5,713 bases of DNA, from contig JALRIU010000153.1 in the NCBI GenBank assembly GCA_023255355.1, forward strand, positions 1 to 5,713. Direction: 5' to 3'. This DNA comes from Pseudomonadales bacterium. Lineage in GTDB: Bacteria > Pseudomonadota > Gammaproteobacteria > Pseudomonadales > JAHEIH01. Below the pieces are notes generated by a model. The model was not told the origin of the DNA and did not search any database. It saw only the letters and a list, made by a program, of their open reading frames with translations. Shown piece after piece: positions 1 through 4,813 of this stretch (its first letter is position 1; the number at the start of each line of letters is the position of its first letter). Made by a program: the position numbers and the translations under genes.

Positions 1-81
1 ATCGACACCATGCCCGAGCAGTATTACTGGGTGCACAAGCGCTTCAAGACCCGGCCCGAGGGCGAGCCTGGTTTTTATTGA
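1..81 (+). CDS. lpxL: Lipid A lauroyl acyltransferase, C-terminal end (partial)
   Basis: This frame is open from the first base and ends at TGA 79-81, giving 26 residues. They include PEQYYWVHKRF followed by KTRPEGEP and an FY ending. That tail is typical of LpxL/HtrB-type acyltransferases, inner-membrane enzymes that transfer a secondary acyl chain from acyl-ACP to Kdo2-lipid IVA during lipopolysaccharide synthesis. The catalytic HX4D/E region would be well upstream and is absent. Only the C-terminus is present, so LpxL cannot be separated firmly from the paralogs LpxP and LpxM. The stretch is GC-rich (about 60% in the first 60 bases) and Pseudomonas-like, unlike the operon that fills the rest of the window. 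Its stop overlaps the end of a convergent minus-strand frame by 7 bases. Confidence 0.8.
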   Translation: MDTMPEQYYWVHKRFKTRPEGEPGFY

Positions 82-170
82 ATCGGTCTACGGGCCTGCG
101 GCTGCAAAAAGCCCGCGATTTCGGTGATGACGCGCTCGGGTTGCTCGTGCAGATCATTGGAATAAGCCTG
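75..170 (-). CDS. Alpha/beta-hydrolase-like C-terminal tail (partial, broken near 170)
   Basis: Reading leftward, this frame stops at TAA (77-75). It gives about 31 residues containing SNDLHEQPERVITEIAGFL and ending QARRPIQ. A D/H pair followed by EQPERVI, an amphipathic helix and an FL is the usual C-terminal end of alpha/beta-fold serine hydrolases, where that His completes the catalytic triad. The assignment rests on this short match only. Going upstream, the frame meets a TAG at 173-171, so the rest of the gene is missing. The break coincides with a drop in GC and the start of an unrelated plus-strand frame, which suggests a join rather than a true gene start. Convergent overlap with the acyltransferase stop suggests the two tails belong to one original genome segment. 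Confidence 0.5.
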   Translation of the reverse strand, partial: QAYSNDLHEQPERVITEIAGFLQPQARRPIQ

Positions 171-346
171 CTATTGCAGAGATTGTAGCAACAGTACTAA
201 ACACCTGTCCTGCACATGCAGTTGGCAGTTACGAAGCAGTCGAAGCGTGGTGTGAAGATGAAGATGAACGCCGTAGCAAGTATGTGACTTGGAAACTACT
301 CCAAGGACCTGTAACACAATCGTATGATGAGGCAGTACCATTCTAA
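161..346 (+). CDS. 5'-truncated small ORF, unknown function (phage-like)
   Basis: No ATG opens this frame. It is readable from about 161-167 and stops at TAA 344-346, giving about 60 residues. They include PAIAEIVATVLNTCPAHAV, then an acidic stretch (EAWCEDEDERR), then WKLLQGPVTQ and an AVPF ending. Upstream codons to the previous stop (128-130) fall in GC-rich sequence that also encodes the hydrolase tail on the other strand, so the true N-terminus appears to have been lost at a join near 160-175. I do not recognise the family. It is treated as coding because its composition is protein-like, its stop overlaps the next ORF's ATG (TAATG), and it shares strand and composition with the two ORFs that follow. 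Confidence 0.45.
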   Translation, partial: NKPAIAEIVATVLNTCPAHAVGSYEAVEAWCEDEDERRSKYVTWKLLQGPVTQSYDEAVPF

Positions 347-522
347 TGGAACACACTTGGGAATATTGCGATCTTTGCGAACACGATGTAGTAATCTGCG
401 GTGCCTGCGGCAACAACACCTGCAACGGCGGCAGTGGCATAGTGGATGGCAAACCTTGTGAGCATTGTGATGATGCTTACAAAATATATATTGATACTAT
501 GAATAACGAATCGAAAGGATAG
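346..522 (+). CDS. Small Cys-rich, zinc-ribbon-like protein (58 aa), unknown function
   Basis: The ATG at 346-348 overlaps the previous TAA by one base, so translation is probably coupled. I see no well-placed ribosome site; a GAGG lies about 13 bases upstream. The product has seven cysteines: C8, C11, C18, C21, C26, C38 and C41. The pairs CDLC, CGAC and CEHC are CxxC knuckles able to hold one or two zinc ions. The rest is acidic and ends in a short polar tail, with no signal peptide or membrane segment. Small Cys-knuckle proteins of this kind are common among uncharacterised phage genes, but I cannot name a family. Possible roles, by inference only, are nucleic-acid binding or a protein-protein adaptor. 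It ends 4 bases before the next ATG. Confidence 0.55.
   Translation: MEHTWEYCDLCEHDVVICGACGNNTCNGGSGIVDGKPCEHCDDAYKIYIDTMNNESKG
515..519 (+). promoter_or_regulatory. Ribosome binding site of the small acidic ORF
   Basis: AAGGA stands seven bases before the ATG at 527, inside the end of the upstream Cys-rich ORF. It supports that start and shows that the small ORF is probably a real gene. Confidence 0.5.
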
Positions 523-526
523 AACA

Positions 527-703
527 ATGGCATATGTAACAGTTGATGTAGAGTTGGACGAGTTTGACGACGACGAACTTGTAGAAGAAGTAAAAGCTCG
601 TGGTTATACAGTAGTTGAAGAAGAAGAAGTAAAAAAGTTTGAAATGGAAGATTGGAAACTTTGCAAACGTTTTGTATCCATAATTTTCTTTAACTCTGTC
701 TAA
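527..703 (+). CDS. Small acidic protein (58 aa), unknown function, C-terminus possibly chimeric
   Basis: The start ATG at 527-529 has a good ribosome site, AAGGA at 515-519, seven bases upstream. The product starts MAYVTVDVELDEF and is strongly acidic through about residue 45, with runs of Asp (FDDDE) and Glu (VVEEEEV). It then switches abruptly to a basic and hydrophobic tail (CKRFVSIIFF) and stops at TAA 701-703. The tail overlaps the 3' end of the minus-strand SDR gene (stop at 692-690). The simplest reading is that the authentic protein is cut at about 660-690 and the last dozen residues are read from unrelated sequence. The N-terminal pattern of short beta strand plus acidic helix suggests a small phage accessory protein. 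I do not recognise it further. Confidence 0.5.
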   Translation: MAYVTVDVELDEFDDDELVEEVKARGYTVVEEEEVKKFEMEDWKLCKRFVSIIFFNSV

Positions 704-1556
704 TCGGATTAAAAATAGGAGAACCTCGCTTAGCACGCAACGAGGGTACAACTTTGCCATCAGTATCGACTATGCCATATTGTTGCGCCAATTCGGCGGT
801 GATAAACGTCCCCCCAGTATGACGCATAGCATCAGGATCTTCGTATACCGCTGCGATAACCAAGCCAGGAAACTCCGGCGTGGAACTATCACTCAACGTC
901 GTCGACGCCTGCCCTTCAAGGCCAGGAATATTGGCAAGGTTGTGCTTGGCTAATTCGGTCATCGTCAACCCCTGCCACAATGAAATAGACGCCACATTAT
1001 ATGGTTCTAGCTCAATTGCCATATCGCGTGACATTCTATCAGCTGCTGTTTTACACATACCAAACACTACGCCATAAGTATAGGCGGTACCAGTATAGCC
1101 AGAGGTTTGTACGATCAAGCCTGAACCTTGCGGCGCCATAATTTTAGCGGCGTGCCAAGCACACACGTAACTCGATCTCACCCCGACATCAACCATCTGC
1201 CAATTCGATAGAGGCTTTTCCCAAAAAGGTTTGTTAACAACCAGATCATCCGCTAGCGAAAAGGCATTATTTACCAAAATATCTAACCGACCTTGCTCTT
1301 GTGTAATACGAGTAAACAACGAACGTATTTGCTCATCATCCGCAAAATCAATCTGAATGGGAATACCTAGACCACCGAGATCAGTGCACTCTTTTGCGGT
1401 TTCAGTTACAGCACCACCAATCGGATGATCTCCTTTATTTAAGGTACGACCAGTGACATACACAGTGGCGCCCTTAGAGGCTAATACTTTGGCAATCCCC
1501 TTACCTATTCCTCGACTCGAACCGGTCACTAACGCAACTTTTCCTTGTAATGACAC
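690..1556 (-). CDS. SDR-family oxidoreductase, DHRS1-like, with Phe at the catalytic Tyr position
   Basis: This is a 288-residue Rossmann-fold SDR, longer than classical SDRs (about 250) and close in pattern to DHRS1-like proteins. TGSSRGIG at 11-18 binds the dinucleotide. GR at 36-37 ends the second strand, with R37 favouring NADP(H). NNAF is at 96-99, and the family-like segment NKPFWEKPLSNW is at about 108-119. S152 fits the catalytic serine. Thirteen residues on, where Tyr should begin YxxxK, the codon at 1064-1062 is TTT, giving FGMCK (F165, K169). Y159 and Y161 are nearby. The start is GTG at 1556-1554, backed by AAGGAG nine bases upstream. It follows the second SDR after 66 bases and is the last operon gene. 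Human DHRS1 is reported to reduce some steroids and xenobiotics; the substrate here is unknown, and activity is uncertain if the Tyr is truly lost. Confidence 0.9.
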   Translation of the reverse strand: MSLQGKVALVTGSSRGIGKGIAKVLASKGATVYVTGRTLNKGDHPIGGAVTETAKECTDLGGLGIPIQIDFADDEQIRSLFTRITQEQGRLDILVNNAFSLADDLVVNKPFWEKPLSNWQMVDVGVRSSYVCAWHAAKIMAPQGSGLIVQTSGYTGTAYTYGVVFGMCKTAADRMSRDMAIELEPYNVASISLWQGLTMTELAKHNLANIPGLEGQASTTLSDSSTPEFPGLVIAAVYEDPDAMRHTGGTFITAELAQQYGIVDTDGKVVPSLRAKRGSPIFNPIRQS

Positions 1557-1565
1557 TTTTACTTA

Positions 1566-1571
1566 CTCCTT
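1566..1571 (-). promoter_or_regulatory. Ribosome binding site of the last SDR gene
   Basis: On the minus strand this reads AAGGAG, nine bases before the GTG at 1556-1554. It decides in favour of the GTG start, as no in-frame ATG lies near the conserved N-terminus. Confidence 0.7.
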
Positions 1572-1590
1572 AGGTTGAATCTTTGACTCA

Positions 1591-1616
1591 CATTGATTAA
1601 TGAAACATCATCAATG
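1591..1616. repeat. Imperfect inverted repeat in the gap between two SDR genes
   Basis: CATTGAT at 1591-1597 is matched by its reverse complement ATCAATG at 1610-1616. An inner ATG/CAT pair (1600-1602 and 1606-1608) closes on an AAA loop, with unpaired bases between the two stem parts. It occupies the only sizeable gap in the operon (1557-1622), between the stop of the middle SDR and the ribosome site of the last one. There is no T-run on either strand after it, so it is not a standard intrinsic terminator. It could be a weak mRNA hairpin, a protein-binding site or chance. Confidence 0.3.
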
Positions 1617-1622
1617 GTTTTG

Positions 1623-2387
1623 TTAGCCTGCTGTGACACCATTATCAATCGACAAACAACTGCCGTGGTAGGCGCGTCCTGCATCAGAACACAGCATCGC
1701 AATAAGGTTTGCAGCATCATCTACCTCCAAGGTACCTCTCATACCTGAGTAACGTTTTAATAGACCAAAATCAACATCTTTAGGCGGAATAAAGTTATTT
1801 GCAATATTTGTGGCCATACCACCCGGTGCTACTGCGTTAATGCGAATAGGACGGTGCATATACTCCATTGCCAGCGATTTAGTCATATTCGTTAAACCTG
1901 CTTTGGTGGCTCCATAAGCTGCAGTATATGCCTGTCCCATAGAAGCAGCTTGTGAAGTTACATTGACAATAGCGCCCGCAGATTCGAGCAAATGTGGTAT
2001 CGCCGCCTGCATTAAAAAGAAAGGGCCGCTAAGATTTACTGCAAGCGTTTTTTCCCAATCTAATTGGCTCATTTCATGGGCATTACAGAGAACGATAATA
2101 CCGGCGACATTACATAACGCATCGAGCCTACCAAAATACGAGTGAGCTTCGGCTACCACAGCAACACATTCTTCGCGCAAACCAATATCTGCCTGTCGAA
2201 TTAAATATTGTGCGCCCAACTCACTGAGTTGAGATGCGGTTTCTTCCAACCCGGCAAGATTAATATCCACAACACAAACACTGGCGCCCGCCTGAGCTAA
2301 TTTTATCGCCGTCGAGCGCCCTAGTCCTGAGGCAGCACCTGTTACGATAGCCACCTTATCTTGCATATTGATATCGATACTTAACAT
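1623..2387 (-). CDS. Classical SDR-family NAD-type dehydrogenase (254 aa)
   Basis: This is a complete classical SDR of usual length. TGAASGLG at 16-23 is the cofactor loop. D41, ending the second strand (VVDIN), indicates NAD(H) preference. NVAG at 93-96 is the NNAG motif with its second Asn changed to Val. The catalytic set is intact: N118, S145, Y158 and K162 (YGATK), with the normal 13-residue Ser-Tyr spacing. APGG at 187-190 follows the sixth strand, and the C-terminus contains a LSIDNG-type ending. ATG 2387-2385 is chosen because AGGAG lies six bases upstream. It starts 12 bases after the preceding SDR's stop. The likely role is oxidation of a ring or side-chain hydroxyl, or a beta-oxidation-type hydroxyacyl step. 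It resembles hydroxysteroid dehydrogenases and FabG-type enzymes alike, so the substrate cannot be assigned. Confidence 0.9.
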   Translation of the reverse strand: MLSIDINMQDKVAIVTGAASGLGRSTAIKLAQAGASVCVVDINLAGLEETASQLSELGAQYLIRQADIGLREECVAVVAEAHSYFGRLDALCNVAGIIVLCNAHEMSQLDWEKTLAVNLSGPFFLMQAAIPHLLESAGAIVNVTSQAASMGQAYTAAYGATKAGLTNMTKSLAMEYMHRPIRINAVAPGGMATNIANNFIPPKDVDFGLLKRYSGMRGTLEVDDAANLIAMLCSDAGRAYHGSCLSIDNGVTAG

Positions 2388-2393
2388 GCGCTG

Positions 2394-2398
2394 CTCCT
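2394..2398 (-). promoter_or_regulatory. Ribosome binding site of the middle SDR gene
   Basis: On the minus strand this is AGGAG, one base after the upstream SDR's TAA (2402-2400) and six bases before the ATG at 2387. A stop this close to the ribosome site favours reinitiation, hence translational coupling of the two SDR genes. Confidence 0.7.
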
Positions 2399-2399
2399 A

Positions 2400-3131
2400 T
2401 TAATTGGTGTAGCGACCACCGTTGACGCCAAGCGTATGACCCGTGATGTAATCTGCATCATCTGAGGCTAAAAACGCTACTGCAGCCGCGATATTTCGGG
2501 GTTTACCTGGGCGCTGCATTGGCGTTGTTTTGGCAAAAGCATCTACATCGATTGGCGCTTCTTGTAATCCTTCGGTATTTACAAAATTAGGTGGGACATT
2601 ATTCACAGTAATCCCGCGAGTCGCGTACTCAAGCGCCAATGCTTTACTAAAGCCAATTATACCGCCCTTAGAAGCTGCGTAATGAGACATAGATTTCGCC
2701 CCTGCCTGAGCTGACGATGAAGAGATATTAATCACTCTGCCCCATTGCTGCTCAACCATGTCCGGAATAATTGCCTTGCAACATAAAAATGGTCCTTTAA
2801 GATTGATGGCCATTAAGTTGTCCCACAACTCCTCAGTTAAATCCTCAAATTTACAAAAAGGCGATAATGCAGCGTTGTTCACAAGAATGTTAATTTTGCC
2901 AAGTTCAGCATGAGTCTTCTCCACGAAGCCTGCAATGGTTTTCGCATCGGCACAATTTCCAGTACAAGTGATTGCTTTTACACCCAGTTGTCTGACCATT
3001 GCAGCAGTTTCATTTAAACCGTCAGCATTCAAATCCCACAGTGATAAATCGATTCCATCTTCGGCTAATCGTTGTGCTATCGCGCGACCAAGCCCCCTTG
3101 CTGCACCAGTAACTACTGCAATTTTTCTCAT
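2400..3131 (-). CDS. Classical SDR-family NAD-type dehydrogenase (243 aa), FabG-like
   Basis: This is a complete classical SDR. Numbered from the preferred start, TGAARGLG is at 8-15 and D33 (LWDLN) points to NAD(H). NNAA at 85-88 replaces NNAG. The catalytic set is N110, S138, Y151 and K155 (YAASK), matching the E. coli FabG numbering of Ser138 and Tyr151. The ending DYITGHTLGVNGG is the usual SDR C-terminus. Two ATGs are possible. The one at 3143-3141 directly follows the flavoprotein stop but has no ribosome site. The one at 3131-3129 has GGAG six bases upstream and leaves the normal 'MRKIAVVTG' N-terminus, so I take it; the longer form would add four residues. It lies between the flavoprotein gene and a second SDR. 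It is probably a hydroxy-compound dehydrogenase of the same pathway, although FabG-like ketoacyl reductases share these motifs. Confidence 0.9.
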   Translation of the reverse strand: MRKIAVVTGAARGLGRAIAQRLAEDGIDLSLWDLNADGLNETAAMVRQLGVKAITCTGNCADAKTIAGFVEKTHAELGKINILVNNAALSPFCKFEDLTEELWDNLMAINLKGPFLCCKAIIPDMVEQQWGRVINISSSSAQAGAKSMSHYAASKGGIIGFSKALALEYATRGITVNNVPPNFVNTEGLQEAPIDVDAFAKTTPMQRPGKPRNIAAAVAFLASDDADYITGHTLGVNGGRYTN

Positions 3132-3137
3132 TTTTGG

Positions 3138-3141
3138 CTCC
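3138..3141 (-). promoter_or_regulatory. Ribosome binding site that decides the first SDR's start
   Basis: GGAG on the minus strand lies six bases before the ATG at 3131-3129. It overlaps the last base of another in-frame ATG (3143-3141), which itself has no recognisable site upstream. This favours the shorter protein. Confidence 0.6.
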
Positions 3142-3143
3142 AT

Positions 3144-4811
3144 TTATAACACGTCATTTAATACGTGATTAGCTGCGATATACGCAAATGTATAGGCAGG
3201 ACCAATGCTGGCACCTGCACCGGGATATACTCTGCCATAGGCTGATGCTGTGCAGACACCCGTAGCGTACAAACCACCAATGATTGCACCATCGTCTTTC
3301 AACACCCGAGCAAATTCATCGGTAACCACGCCGCCATAGGTGCCCACATCACCAGGCACGACTGGTACGGCATAAAATGGCGCCTCATCAAGCGCCCCAA
3401 GACTTGCAGAAGGCTTGTGCCAGGCATCGCCTAACCACTTATCATATTCACGATGGCCGCGCCCAAAATCCTCATCGACCCCTTTCAAGACAAAACCATT
3501 AAAACGTTCAACTGTGGCAAGCAAAGTATCAGCATCAATCGACATCAATTGAGCTAACTCGGGAATACTATTGGCCACTTTGAGAAAACCTGCAGCCTCC
3601 CATTGTTGTAATTTTTTACCGCCACGAACGCCTGCTATGCCCTTGCTTTTGACGCACCGGCTATCCATTACAATCCAACTAGGAACTGCGGGTGATTGTT
3701 TATTGTGATCTAGCATACCGCGACAAAATGCCACATAAGATCCGCCTTCATTCTGAAAACGCTGACCGCTTTGATCAACCACGATGGCATGGGGATGGGC
3801 ACCAAGTTGCTGTGCGCCGGGTTTAATAAAGTCGTTTTCTTTACCAGGTGGCAAGATTGTTTGATAGCCTACCATCATGTCCATATTGTTCGTCGCAGCA
3901 CCTTTGCGCATCATTTCTTCTATCATTTCACCCGTATCGGTATCGATAGCATTGCTCCAAGTAGTACTGGTATGGGGCTGATACTTGTCGCGCATAATTT
4001 GATTTTTCGCAAAACCGCCCGAGTCCATCATGACAATATCAGCTTTAATCCTTTGCTTATTGCCATTAATCTTCGCCACCACGCCAATGACTTGATTATT
4101 TTCAATCAGAAGTTCTTCTACGGGAGAATCAACGCTAAACTCAACCCCTGCTGCCAGAGCGGCTTTCATCATCTGTCCCTGTAATGCAAGACCTGCAGAC
4201 ACGGTTTTCTTACCCATCAACACATGACCGATTAAACGCAGGATAAATCTCAATAATACGCGCCGTGATTTCCAGGTATGTTTAAGATTTTTAAATTCAA
4301 AGGCATCACTCAACATCAAGGGCAAGGGTAAAAAACCCCGCTGCATTTTTTTGCACCATGGACCTAACTCTTTCAAATTAAATAACTCTGACACGACAGT
4401 TCGACTAGTTTTACAACCACCAGGACGATCATCGTAATAATCAGGCCAATGTTTTACGCGAGTTAAACGAACCCCCTGCGAGATAAGATATTCCAACATT
4501 TTTGGGCCTTCTCGCAGCAATGCTTCTCGGCGTGCAGGGGTTGATCCAGGTACATCCTCAGCACCTTCGACAAGGTTATCAATCAGCTTTTTACCCTCGT
4601 CATAACTATCTGCAACTCCATCACGAACCTGCAAAGGATTATTGGGTATCCACATCACACCACCTGATCGCGCTGTCGTTCCACCTATTAAAGATGCCTT
4701 TTCAAGCAACAAGACAGATTTACCAGCCTTGGCAGTCATCTGCGCAAAACACATTGATCCAGCGCCACTACCGACCACCACCACATCGACTTGTTTATCA
4801 AATTCGTTCAT
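3144..4811 (-). CDS. FAD-dependent 3-ketosteroid dehydrogenase-like flavoprotein (KstD family)
   Basis: This is a complete flavoprotein of 555 residues from ATG 4811. GSGAG at 14-18 and E37 form the FAD-binding site, followed by GGTTARSGG at 43-51. The C-terminus has PGDVGTYGG and YPGAGASIGP, which recur in KstD enzymes. Residues that appear equivalent to Rhodococcus KstD1 Tyr119, Tyr318, Tyr487 and Gly491 are present: Y125 or Y126 (DYY), Y359, Y529 and G533. KstDs desaturate a 3-ketosteroid A ring at C1-C2 and pass electrons to an acceptor; Kst4D relatives act at C4-C5, and the sequence alone cannot separate them. The ring substrate could also be a non-steroid cyclic ketone. An alternative GTG at 4817-4815 has AAGGA six bases upstream and would overlap the ligase stop as GTGA; ATG 4811 has GGAG five bases upstream. 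The stop TAA (3146-3144) abuts an ATG in the SDR frame. Confidence 0.85.
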   Translation of the reverse strand: MNEFDKQVDVVVVGSGAGSMCFAQMTAKAGKSVLLLEKASLIGGTTARSGGVMWIPNNPLQVRDGVADSYDEGKKLIDNLVEGAEDVPGSTPARREALLREGPKMLEYLISQGVRLTRVKHWPDYYDDRPGGCKTSRTVVSELFNLKELGPWCKKMQRGFLPLPLMLSDAFEFKNLKHTWKSRRVLLRFILRLIGHVLMGKKTVSAGLALQGQMMKAALAAGVEFSVDSPVEELLIENNQVIGVVAKINGNKQRIKADIVMMDSGGFAKNQIMRDKYQPHTSTTWSNAIDTDTGEMIEEMMRKGAATNNMDMMVGYQTILPPGKENDFIKPGAQQLGAHPHAIVVDQSGQRFQNEGGSYVAFCRGMLDHNKQSPAVPSWIVMDSRCVKSKGIAGVRGGKKLQQWEAAGFLKVANSIPELAQLMSIDADTLLATVERFNGFVLKGVDEDFGRGHREYDKWLGDAWHKPSASLGALDEAPFYAVPVVPGDVGTYGGVVTDEFARVLKDDGAIIGGLYATGVCTASAYGRVYPGAGASIGPAYTFAYIAANHVLNDVL

Positions 4812-4813
4812 GT

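Noticed and set aside
171..452. Open minus-strand frame of 93 codons opposite the small phage-like ORFs
   Set aside because: The translation is Leu/Gln/His-rich without domain character and lies opposite better-supported frames; no ribosome site was seen.
665..672. Palindrome AAACGTTT near the second join, as a possible site-specific recombination or attachment site
   Set aside because: An eight-base palindrome of this composition is expected by chance, symmetry does not extend outward, and I saw no second copy at the first join.
497..760. Minus-strand frame of 87 codons with Phe/Tyr-rich, membrane-like sequence
   Set aside because: The hydrophobic look arises from reading the complement of acidic GAA/GAT codons in the small acidic ORF; it also overlaps the SDR 3' end.
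1591..1616. Intrinsic terminator between the middle and last SDR genes
   Set aside because: The stem is short and interrupted, AT-rich, and not followed by a T-run on either strand.
3771..4184. Plus-strand open frame of 137 codons inside the flavoprotein gene
   Set aside because: It is the complement of a gene with clear conserved motifs; its own product shows no recognisable domain.
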